Positions 22,985 through 32,600 of a stretch of DNA of 64,000 bases are shown here, one piece after another; the stretch's first letter is position 1; each line of letters starts with the position of its first letter. The DNA comes from Metridium senile (lineage: Eukaryota > Cnidaria > Anthozoa > Actiniaria > Metridiidae), in assembly GCA_949775045.1 (NCBI GenBank), contig OX459108.1:7133961-7197960 (forward strand), in the 5' to 3' direction. The notes under the pieces were generated by a model. The model saw nothing but the letters and a program-made list of their open reading frames with translations, had not been told where the DNA came from and made no database searches. A program made the position numbers and the translations under genes.

Positions 22985-23902
22985 AGCATTAGACCATTCG
23001 ATAATGACATACACCAATGGAGTTTTCATTGACCAATGGTACCAACGGTGACCATTGGTAAAGGTGACGGGCGCCTGAGGCATGAAGCAGCCATGAGACG
23101 AAGCGCCACAGGGAGCCCATACTACGATTATTTTGAACTTTTTCCAAGGTATATAATTGATGTCTTAACATTCTAGTGTCCCCTTTCTTTAGTTAACTAT
23201 CCCCTCCCTCGGTCTAGTACAATACAGCTAGTGATCTCCCCTCCCTAAGTAGATTATATATGGTCTACACAGGGTTCCCATACCATGTTTGTGTTTGAAT
23301 TTTTTCCAAGGTATATCATTCATGTATTAACGTTGAAGTGTCCCCTTCCTATAGTTGTATAATTTATATAACTATCCCCTCCCTTGGGCTAGTACAAAAC
23401 AACTAATGCACTCCCCTCCCTAAGTAGATTATATATGGTCTTTGGGTTTCCTGTGGCAATTGACCATTAGACTCCATTGGTAAATGTCTTTCACCAATGG
23501 AGTTGAATGGTGATGTTGGACATATGTGGATTTTTGGTGGACGTCAATCAAAGATATATCCAAGGAAACTCAGCCAAAATAGTACGTTGCCGAACGGCCA
23601 TAAATATGCATTACGAATAATTTTTTTAAATTAGATCGTATTTTGATAGAATTGAATGTTCTATTTGTCTTGTTATCAAACCTTTCGTCCTAGAATACTC
23701 GGAACTCAATATTGGAGAAATTAAAATCAATTTGACCTATTTTACGGGCAGAAACTCTACTTACGAGTTTATCGCTGATATGCAACGGACATTTTCAGGT
23801 ACTTGTTGCCTTGGAAATACACTGATTGACGTCCACCAAAATCAAGTTTAGAAGGCAATGTTTTAAATGAAACCAGTGTACGTGCAACTGAGAACGGCTG
23901 TA
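22985..23902 (-). repeat. Right TIR of the KDZ-type element
   Basis: Complement of the left arm. From the inside it holds one copy of the 154-bp unit variant (gcatgaagcagccatgagac), the two gggagggg modules, the accaatggagt block and the outer end CTGAGAACGGCTGTA. It is broken by the MITE at 23536-23837. Confidence 0.88.
23536..23837. mobile_element. MITE inserted in the right TIR (GGTGGACGTCAATCA ends)
   Basis: Perfect inverted ends GGTGGACGTCAATCA and TGATTGACGTCCACC bound about 302 bp that is absent from the corresponding place in the left TIR (near 10668). The occupied-versus-empty comparison within one element fixes the borders. Confidence 0.88.
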
Positions 23903-24141
23903 AATGTGTGTTAGATTTCATCTAAACGTTCGCATTTTCTTAGGTCGAACCCAAGACGATTCAGAAACTGACTCCAACGAATCTGATTGAAAGTCAATTA
24001 ATATACACCAATAACGCCGCCTTTTGATCACGTGCCCAACAGAGGGCAGCCATAGGTTTCCCTGCACCAACTGCACGGTCCTATTTCAGTTGGTATTAGA
24101 AATACTGTAGAGTTATGCTGTAAAACCTTTGCTATTTACAC

Positions 24142-24240
24142 CTATTTCAAAAATCTATGTCACAGCCAAAGCTACAGTCCACACTCTGAAACTGAAGCCT
24201 GCAAAGGATTTCGTTAATATATCGATGTTTTGGCACCTGA
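24142..24240 (+). repeat. Copy of the 58203-58498 repeat arm
   Basis: The words acacctatttcaaaaatcta, cagccaaagctacagtcc and aagcctgcaaaggatttcg match the arms of the inverted repeat at 58203-58498. Confidence 0.65.
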
Positions 24241-24243
24241 CTT

Positions 24244-24432
24244 TAGTCCCCTGCACGGTTCCCGGCTCCCGAAGTGAGACGAACGTTGAGCTTGCAATGA
24301 TAGAGACCTTTTAACACCTTCCGGACAATTGTTCACGTGTCTCTATCATTGCACGCTCAACGTTCGTCTCGCTTCGATGCAATGGCCCGGCTACCTTTCA
24401 AGATGGCGCAGGGAACTGTGAAGGGGACTATT
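24244..24432. mobile_element. MITE family A, copy 3
   Basis: The right arm ctacctttcaagatggcgca and gaactgtgaaggggact is intact. The left arm is shortened (agtcccctgcacggttcccg). The inner cgttgagcttgcaatg and its complement are present. Confidence 0.8.
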
Positions 24433-25400
24433 TGTCAATTGACCGTATACAGTGTACAACTGGAATTTACTGAACTAATTTAACATGGAGTCATTCCAAT
24501 GAACCAGAATGGATAAACTCTGGTGTATATTTAGTCAATTTGTATATAGTGTGTGCGACTATAAATGCTCAAAGCTGGAGAATACGGTGTGGATTACACA
24601 GCCAGCCTCTTCGGCAGTTTTTCGTCTGGATACAATGATTGTAGAGATAATAATAATAAGGAATTTTATATATGGAACATATATTCAAATGCGCTGTAAT
24701 AGAGGGATTTCTTGACAACCATGTGTGTGGTCGAAACAATGGAGCTTTTCTCTCAAGGGAACTGAAATCCTTTTTCATTCAAAAACGTTCTTTTGTACTC
24801 GCCCACAAACATGGCTGCCATGAAATCCCTCTATTGTTTATTAGTATGAGCCAGTCACATACTGAGGGTAGTCATGGCTAGGGTTGTTAGTACGTTATTT
24901 TAGGCTATCTTACCTCTTATCTGGTTTCCAAATACGTCGGCGATATGCCATAAGACTTAAAATCAACTCAACTTTCTCGATCGTAAGCACGACGGCGAGA
25001 AAATAGCGTCCCAGATGGCATCGTAAGCTTGTCGCTGACGTATGGAGATCAGGCCTATTTGTAATGCGCATTGGTACGACTGTCACTGAGGGTGGTCACG
25101 GCCAGGCATTGTTACATTATTGTACTTCCCCCTAATGCAGACATCGAATCGAAAAATGGCGACCAATTTGAATAACTATTGTTTTTGACTTGCTAACCTA
25201 TTATACATGTGAAATATTTCTTATTTTCTAATGTGAACACGAGGCTAGCCAGTCCAGAACATTACGAAGTCGCCATATCTCGATTCAGTCGAGCTCGAGG
25301 TTAGAGGGTGAAATGTGTTCCTACAAGACAGGTGCATAGCAAAATTTTCTCTCGATTGAACATGAGATCTTCTTAGCGACGATTGTCTGACCAGGGACTA
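24433..25400. other. Intergenic DNA with two small hairpins
   Basis: Hairpins at 24699-24836 (atagagggatttc / gaaatccctctat) and 24931-25043 (aatacgtcggcgatatgcc / complement). A direct repeat with words cactgagggt and gtcatggctagg/ gtcacggccagg lies at about 24866 and 25085. No gene was found. Confidence 0.6.
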
Positions 25401-25401
25401 T

Positions 25402-25632
25402 AAAGGCCCGTTTACACTAGCAATTTTGTTGCGCGACAAGAGCTGCGATTTCAATGGCGATTTTATCGCAGCTTTGTCGCCGCAATTTCGAATACGCTCG
25501 AATTTAGGAGACAGAAAGTCGCAGCAAATTGCACTAAATTTCGAGCATGTTCAAAGTAGCGTTGACAAATCTGCGATAAAATCGCCATTGAAATCGCAGC
25601 TCTTGTCGCACGAAAACATTGCTAGTGGAACC
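25402..25632. mobile_element. MITE with GGCCCGTTTACACTAGCAA ends
   Basis: Left aaaggcccgtttacactagc and right gctagtggaaccc are partly complementary. The inner arms gagctgcgatttcaatggcg and cgccattgaaatcgcagctc are exact complements over about 35 bp. Confidence 0.8.
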
Positions 25633-26079
25633 CATTTCTTATGACCTTAATGTGAACCAAACCTTAAAATTTACTTTGATAAGGATTCCAAAGATTCAGG
25701 TATTTCATGTATATATACAATATAATATTAAATATCACGCCTTCCAAACTAATTTGCGTTATGCCAAAATAGAAAATTCCAAGGACAAACTGATAAAATA
25801 CAAGGAAAGACATGTTTTTTTTTGCAAAACGACCCTCGTTTTCCCAATCCGCCCCCTAATTAGTATGCATAGAAAAAACCAATGTTTACACCAGAGCTGT
25901 CAAACTCAAGTGTAAGAATTGCCAGGTACAGTTTGACATTTGTAAAGCTAATATACCCTGGATGCCATCTCGAGTGGTTTGAGGATTTTTTACGATTTAA
26001 AGTAGTTTCGAGGACTATTTTGTATGTATTTTGTTTGTTGGGTAGAGTATCGCATTCTGAACGTAAAATACGGGGAATG

Positions 26080-26380
26080 TGTGGACATGGTAACTCCCTT
26101 AGAAAGTGAATAGGGGTGCTCGACGGAATTTTTTAGGTCGAAAATAAGACCCTCGCGTACCTTTTAGGGTCTCGAACTGGCACCGTACCTTTTAGGGTCA
26201 GTTTTCAAACATAAGATTATACATAATGAAAGTTTTTTAAATGTGGCCGTACCTTTTAGGGTCTGAAATCAGTATCTGAGTTAACTTATGCGTACGGCTT
26301 TTAGGGTCATTTTCAAAACCGTTTGTCGAGCACCCCTATCCATTTTCTAAGCGAGTCCACCCCCCCCCCCCCCCCCCCCC
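26080..26380. mobile_element. MITE with internal CGTACCTTTTAGGGTC repeats, bounded by a C-run
   Basis: The ends pair: actcccttagaaagtgaata / tccattttctaagcgagtcc, then aggggtgctcgac / gtcgagcacccct. Three to four copies of taccttttagggtc lie inside. The right end runs into C(21). The same design occurs at 62251-62492. Confidence 0.75.
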
Positions 26381-26563
26381 AGGGATCAGTTTACCAAACC
26401 ATCCCCGACCCCCCTCAATTAAATGGTCCGTCACTAATGTTGGTCACACTTTTTAAAAACAAGTTCATTAAAAAAGTCAAGTGTTGAAGAAATAAAAAAC
26501 GCGCACGTGTGCTGTGTGCAGCTATAAAGCACGAGGGGTTATCAGAACACAACAGAAGTGTTA

Positions 26564-26750
26564 CTGTGCGACTCACCGTACCGTAGTCACTTACACAAAA
26601 TTTTGATGAATTTTTGACATTTTTTTATCTCAATAAACTCCGCCTGTCGATATAAACTTGTAACTGATTGGTTCATCAAAAAAATGTCAAAATAATGTCA
26701 AAAATCATCAAAAGTTTTTGTGAGTGACTACGGTACGGCGAGTCGCATAG
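26564..26750. mobile_element. TA-flanked MITE family E, copy 1
   Basis: Ends CTGTGCGACTCACCGTACCG and the near-complement. Inner tttgatgaatttttgacatt and its complement pair. The centre has an ataaactccgcctgtcgata word. Lies 260 bp from copy 2. Confidence 0.8.
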
Positions 26751-27011
26751 TAAGCCTTGTTCATGCACACGAGCGTCATAATCATAAGCAAGTTTAGAAA
26801 ACAAAAGATTTATTATCTCCTGGGGAATTAAAAAACAAAGACCAAAGTAAAAATTGCTGATTTACGTTTCTTCTGTATAATGATTTATCATAAAATTTTT
26901 CAACTAAATGCCTGCGTGCAAACAAATATTGGATAAAGACCAAAGTGTTTCCTTTTCTAATTTCTTTTGGGCTTATGATTACGATTATGACGCAGTGTGA
27001 ACCAAGATTTA

Positions 27012-27287
27012 CAGTGCGACTCGCCGTACCGTAGTCACCTACACAAACTTTTGATGAATTTTTGACATTATTTTGACATTTTTTCATCTCAATTGGACCA
27101 ATTACAGACATCAAAGTATCTAAAGTCTCCGCCTCTGATCGATATTAACTCCGCCTCTCGATATAAACTCCGCCTCTCGATATAAACGTGTATCTGATTG
27201 GTCCGATTGAGATGGAAAAATGTCAAAATAATGTCAAAAATTCATCAAATGTTTTTGTAAGTGACTACGGTACGGCGAGTCGCACTG
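27012..27287. mobile_element. TA-flanked MITE family E, copy 2
   Basis: Ends CAGTGCGACTCGCCGTACCG and its complement, with TA on both sides. It contains two to three extra copies of the ctccgcctctcgatataaa word relative to copy 1. Confidence 0.85.
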
Positions 27288-27476
27288 TAATAGAAGCACG
27301 ACGTGAAGCAGTTCGATCTGACAATCCCCAAGTGCTTTGTAACTGCATACATCACAGAAAACAAGTTTTCTTTTATAAAATACAAAATTAATCAACATGC
27401 AAACGCGCGTGCTGTGTGCTCTCGCCAATCAGAATGGTCAATTTTTAATACCTATTTTATGATGTTTAGAGTGCAA

Positions 27477-27760
27477 ATAACAAACCCGTGAAATAGTTGG
27501 CAGAGTTTTTAGTGCAATTTTAATTTATGTTAATTCTATTGTTTTCTATTGTTTAATTAGCACTATTTAGTACTAATTAGTACTAGAGTACAAACACTAA
27601 AAGTGTGCAATACTTTGTACTATTTACCACTAAATAGTGTTGATTAAACAATAGAGAACAAAAGAATTTGCATAATTTAGCAGTATTTAGTGGTATTTAT
27701 GTTGCACACTTTTAGTGTTTGTACTCTACTTGTTTCACGGTTATATTTTTTTGCACTCTA
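27477..27760. mobile_element. MITE with TAGAGTGCAAATAAC ends carrying a nested family D element
   Basis: Outer ends TAGAGTGCAAATAAC and a complement-like GTTATATTTTTTTGCACTC. Inside, 27584-27728 is a typical family D copy (TAGAGTACAAACACTAAAAG ends). The outer and inner elements share the TAGAGTRCAAA start, so they are related. Confidence 0.75.
27584..27728. mobile_element. MITE family D, copy 1
   Basis: Exact-type inverted ends TAGAGTACAAACACTAAAAG and CTTTTAGTGTTTGTACTCTA. Inner words are agtgtgcaa and ttgcacact, with ccactaaatagtgttg. Other copies: 38942-39054, 44605-44745 and 45162-45665 (interrupted). Confidence 0.88.
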
Positions 27761-27897
27761 TTAATCACAGCTAGTAGTAGTGAGAAGGAATAGATCATTC
27801 CAGGAAGGGAAAGGTTCAGTGATTGTGAGATACACCTAAACAAAGATAATGGAAGTACATGTTAATCTTTTTAAATCGTTTGACTATATAAACAATA

Positions 27898-28235
27898 AAT
27901 ATCTCAACAATAACCTCTATGTTCTTAACAATAGATATTGCAACTGATTGCTATATATCTCAACAATAACCTCTATGTTCATAACGAGAATAGATATTGC
28001 AACTGATTGCTATATATCTCAACAATAACCTCTATGTTCCTAACGAGAATAGATATTGCAACTGATCTCTATATATCTAAACCTGAATAACCTCTGTGTT
28101 CCTAACGAATACAATGATTGTAAGATGACCTGAATATATTTAAAAACAACATCTCTTTTGTGATTAGAATCAAGATGAAAACAGCACTAAATATATATAA
28201 AAAATAACCTCTGTTTTTCACGAAAATATATTATT
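27898..28235 (+). repeat. About 60-bp tandem repeat, 3 good and about 3 decayed units
   Basis: The unit contains atctcaacaataacctctat, gttcctaacgagaataga and attgcaactgattgctatat. Later units diverge (ctgaataacctctgtgttcc). Confidence 0.8.
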
Positions 28236-28565
28236 GTAAATACCTCGAATTTTCACCTTTCCGTATCTAGTGCAAGTCGCCTATATTGTCTGGCACTAAG
28301 GCCTAGTTCAAACGTCGCATCTCACATGTGCCGAATCAATTTGAATTCATTTGCATGTCGCCTTGGAGAGCACTGAATTCTCAACACCCATAGCAACGAT
28401 GGCGAAAGTGAAGATATTCTGCTTATATATTTTTGTCTCCTAGACCTCCAACGGTATTATTAAACTTAAGGATTATAATAATATATCTATATAAATGATA
28501 TAATAAAAGCTAAAAAAAACATAAATAGATAAAGAAAAAGTAGAAAAATGAAAACCAAAGGGACT

Positions 28566-28640
28566 CACGAAGACTCGAACCCTGGTCATCGGTTTCAAAT
28601 GCCGAGAATTAACCACGCGCGCCACGAAAAAAGATTATAA
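28566..28640 (-). other. tRNA-like pseudogene or tRNA-derived repeat
   Basis: Reading the minus strand: gtggcgcgcgtggttaattc, then ggcatttgaaacc, then a B-box-like GGGTTCGAGTC. This has the order A-box, anticodon stem-loop (CGG..CCG around a TGA-type loop) and T arm of a serine-like tRNA. The acceptor stem does not close well, so a functional tRNA is not claimed. Confidence 0.4.
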
Positions 28641-28699
28641 CAATACACAATACATTCATGCGATACACTAGGTTGTTGTGTCCTCCAAAACAATCGGTA

Positions 28700-28950
28700 G
28701 ACACGATGGCCGAGCGGTAAGGTGCGTTCATTCATGGCCTAGGATCCGAGCGTTTCCTCCCTCTTTGACTGCAAAACTATCTGTCAGGCCAGCATCGATA
28801 GCATGGTGGGTGCCCCAAATCTCCTGCCTTAATGTAAATCCATACGACGATTCAGCGCTTTGTACGTCTGGATGTATGGTCCTTTTTAAGTTTTGCATAA
28901 AATTAGCACATCAATTCAATCTTACGGACCCGGGTTCGAGCCCCACTTTG
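28700..28950 (+). other. Split tRNA-like A and B boxes
   Basis: The A-box-like gatggccgagcggtaaggtg lies at about 28706 and a B-box-like cgggttcgagcccc at about 28930, some 220 bp apart. The arrangement suggests a leucine/serine-type tRNA relic with inserted sequence, or a tRNA-derived SINE head. The 134-codon open frame across it has no recognisable protein content. Confidence 0.35.
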
Positions 28951-29084
28951 AGTAACCTTTTTGTTTCTTTTTTATCAAATATACTTACTATTAAATACTT
29001 TATATTACTACACAGTAAATTAAGAGTAGCGTCTAAACTGGATTATTTTTGCTTCTGTATTTTTTTTTTTTTAAATCAGTAGCG

Positions 29085-29441
29085 ACCACTTCCACAGCTT
29101 TTTTGTTGTTGTTGGTGGTGTATGTTGTTGTAGCTGTTTTGTTGTAGGTAGTGGTGGTGGTGCAAGTTGTTGTAGCTGTTTTATTGTTGTTGTTGTTGTT
29201 GTTAGTGGTAGTGGTGGTGCATGTTGTTGTAGCTGTTTTGTTGTTGTTGTTGTTGGTAGTGGTGGTGGTGCAAGTTGTAGCTGTTTTATTGTTGTTGTTG
29301 TTGTTGTTGTTACAAAATTATTATTATCAGTTGATAAATGAGAAATGAGAAATGGTGGTGGTGCATGTTGTTGTAGCTGTTTTATTGTTGTTGTTGTTGT
29401 TAGTGGTAGTGGTGGTGCATGTTGTTGTAGCTGTTTTATTG

Positions 29442-29473
<32 letters not shown>

Positions 29474-29515
29474 GGTGGTTGTGCATGTGTTGCAGTAGCT
29501 GTTTTGTTGTTGTTG
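29085..29515 (+). repeat. GTTGTT/GTGGTG minisatellite near the SLC28 3' end
   Basis: Units of about 50-65 bp with core gcatgttgttgtagctgttt, then (GTT)n and (GTG)n. The Thr/Pro/Gln-rich frame on the minus strand is a repeat artefact. It begins 169 bp below the SLC28 stop codon. Confidence 0.9.
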
Positions 29516-29683
29516 GCGGAGGTATTCATATAGTGCCCAATATTCACCTCCAGGATTTGAAGGATAGTTGTTGGAAACAATATATATAACATAACAGTAT
29601 TCCGTCGAAATTGAGAGGAACAACAAGACGAACTTCAGAAAAAGGCTGCTTATCCCTTAATAAAACACGTAGAAAGGCATTCT

Positions 29684-32600
29684 TCATATTGTTGAGTTGT
29701 TCGATGTACCGTTGACAGTGGAATTAGTGTTGATTAATCCTGTCGAGTCCAATGAAGTGTCGTATAGGAAACCTGGAAAAAACACATAATGAAACTTATT
29801 ATATCATTATCAATAAGATACCTATGTTTCTTAATTTAAAAAAATTGATATTTTCAGCGCGCCCATGTAATATCCTCTATATTGTAAATGCTGCAATGCT
29901 ATTCACTGTTCTATTTCTTTGTGCATGTTGGTGCATGTAAGACTGTACGTGATAGCGCCTCCAACTCGACCACGTTGAGCTGCAAAACACGGTGATTCAG
30001 CACTTGAGCCGCAAAGAAAAGTGCTAAAGCCTGGTTTTCGCTAGCGACGCAAGCGCAAGCGCAGACGCAAGCGCAAGCACAAGAGGCCTTATTTCGTAGT
30101 GAAAACTGCCCACGCAAGCGCAAGCACAAGCGCAAGGTATCAACAATTTTCCTTTTTTCTTGCGTTTGCGCTTGTGCTTGCGCGTGGCACTAGTGAATAG
30201 TTTGTTTGCGCTTGCGCTTATTCACGTCTCGTTTTCACATGCTTGTGCTTGCGCTTGCGTTTGCGCTTGCGTTGCGTCGCTAGTGAAAACCAGGCTTAAG
30301 CTAACACTTCATTCATTGATTCAGCAATTTAATCAAAACGCATTTTTAACACGTCAATGAGTATAATAACATGCTGATGAGCTTCAAGCAAGTGACCATA
30401 CAACTCATTGCATAGATATGACAATCTTGGCAAAAATCAAGAAACAAACTATCAGATTTGTCTGTTGCATTACAACGATATAAAGAAATGTTTATTTCTT
30501 TATTTTCCCCCAATTATTACGTTATAATGCGTTATGTGAAATCGCTATACTATGGACAATTGGGAGGCCAAGAAGACGCTGGTTGGACGAGATCAGGGAG
30601 TGTTGGGGTGTACTGCTATGACTAGAGACAGAAACCCGTGGGAACTTGTGGGATTAGGCAGGCATAGAGTTATATATCGAGTAAAAAGGATAGAGGAAGG
30701 GAGGGGAGGGGAGGTATGTAACTATACTTACCAGCAATGGAAGCAGTCAAAAAGCAAGCAATATTAGCACCAATCAGGGTTCTTATTGCTATCTTTGCCA
30801 TGTCACCCTTCCTACTTGGTGCCATTGGGCCCAGGCCACCAAGAAGAACTCCGAGCCCAATAAAATTACTAAATCCACACAAGGCATACGTGGCGATGAC
30901 TTCGGACTGTTTCTGGGGAGAAAATTAAAGAAAGACTCTTAAAACAGGGCCATAGGCGTAAATTGTCCCGTTTTTTCCCTTGTTAAGGTGTTTCCCAGTA
31001 GTTTTTTAATGACCACACTTCCAATTTTCATTTAGCAAATTGATCAACTTTCCCTGATCTGATCAAGATGTATTTTGCACCAGATGCAAAGCATATATTG
31101 AAGTTTTGATTGATGTCAATTTCAACTTAATTTGTGTTGCCATGGCAACTTAAATTAACGTGAAACAAAGATGGCGGAAATAGGTTTTTCTAAAATATCT
31201 CGCATTTTCGATAAGCTTCAGAAAAATGACTATATAGGAGATAAACTTCACTTTCATGCGCTATTATTCTGACCAATGTTAGGATGTTTGATTAGAGCGA
31301 TTTCAAATAAATCGCAAAAAGAATGTTTTTGCAAATTATTCAAAATCGCTCTAATCAAACATTCTAATTAATGTCTTATTAACAGTGCATGAATGTGATG
31401 TTTAATACCTATTAGTCATTTTTCTGAAGCTCATCGAAAATACGAGATATTTTAGAAAAACTTATTTCCGCCATCTTTGTTTTATGTTGCCATAGCGACA
31501 CCAATTGAATTGAAATTAACATAAATCAAAAATTCCATTTATGCTTTATATCTGGTGCAAAATATATATTGATCAGACCAGAGAAAATTGATCATCTCGC
31601 TAAATGAAAATGGTAAGTGTGGTCAATAAAAAACTACTGGGAAACACCTTATATAACGTCACTGACTCATGATCACTCAAAATCTATTCATTTATTCATA
31701 AGCTTTGCCCATAGCACAGGATATCCCAACAGAGCGAGGCTCCACTACGACGTACTTATACCCAAAGACATTGTATTCTCAGTAAAAATATGCCTGAGAA
31801 AGAAACCTTCCAGCCCTCTCCCCATGCACCCTCTCCCCACCCTCCCACAACATATTTTGTATCATGTGTTGAAATGGGTTTTGAAGCGCTTGTTTATCGT
31901 CCCTTTATGTATTCAACGTTGCACATGTTGCCGAGGGGTAAAGCCTCTGTCAGTGTCTTGGCAAGAACTGTATCATGACGTAGAAACATCGATAAATTAA
32001 AGTTTGAAGAATAGCGCAGCGAATGAATGCTAAAAATAGCTCCAAGACTCGGACAAACATTGTGACTAGACATTGTAACACATTGTAACACATCGGACTA
32101 GGAAGCCAAAACCGTGCGGGACTCAATTCCCGCCAAGGGCATATGATATTTTGCTCATGTATCTGTAATTAAGGTTTGTATGAATATTAAATACCGATAT
32201 GGTCCTGTTATTGTTGTGTTTGGACATCTCGATGTAACCAACAAGCTCATTGTAACATAGTGGAAACATCGATCATTTAAGGTTTGTATATATTAGTATT
32301 ACATACCGATATAGTCCTGTCATTAATGTGTTTGGACATCTCGATGTAACCAACAAGCTCATTGAAGAACACTTTGATACCAAGAAACTTGGAAACAGTA
32401 CGACAATCCTGCCACTCGACTCCCATCAGGAACGCGACTGGAACAAACAGGTATGAACAGATATTCTAAAGAACAAAACATCATTTTATTATATAATTGT
32501 CCATGAAATACCTATATTTCTCTGCTTCAAAAATTTGATATCTTCACATGTGAAAATATCATGTAATCTTCACATGTGAAGATATCATCACTATGGTTAC

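Larger units (their letters stand above)
10606..23902 (+). mobile_element. 13.3-kb KDZ-type DNA transposon with long TIRs
   Basis: The sequence from TACAGCCGTTCTCAG at 10606 inward is repeated in inverse orientation ending CTGAGAACGGCTGTA at 23902. The shared arm includes the words accaatggagtctaatggtc, aaacccaaagaccatat, gggaggggatagttaacta and ccgagggaggggatag. It extends inward to about 12510 on the left and 22985 on the right. The flanks give a near-perfect 9-bp duplication: AATGAGTGT (10597-10605) and AATGTGTGT (23903-23911). Between the arms are a four-exon KDZ-type transposase segment (17003-19539), a THAP-like fragment (21695-21874), satellites and nested MITEs. The right arm is split by a 302-bp insertion (23536-23837). 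It is inserted 365 bp after the last recognised DCAF6 exon. Whether the element is autonomous is unknown, because the N-terminal part of the transposase was not found. Confidence 0.85.

Noticed and set aside
28678..29082. 134-codon frame MSSKTIGRHDG...
   Set aside because: Covers tRNA-like A and B boxes and lacks protein-like conservation.
29071..29592. 173-codon Thr/Pro/Gln-rich frame on the minus strand
   Set aside because: Artefact of the GTT/GTG minisatellite; no conserved composition outside it.
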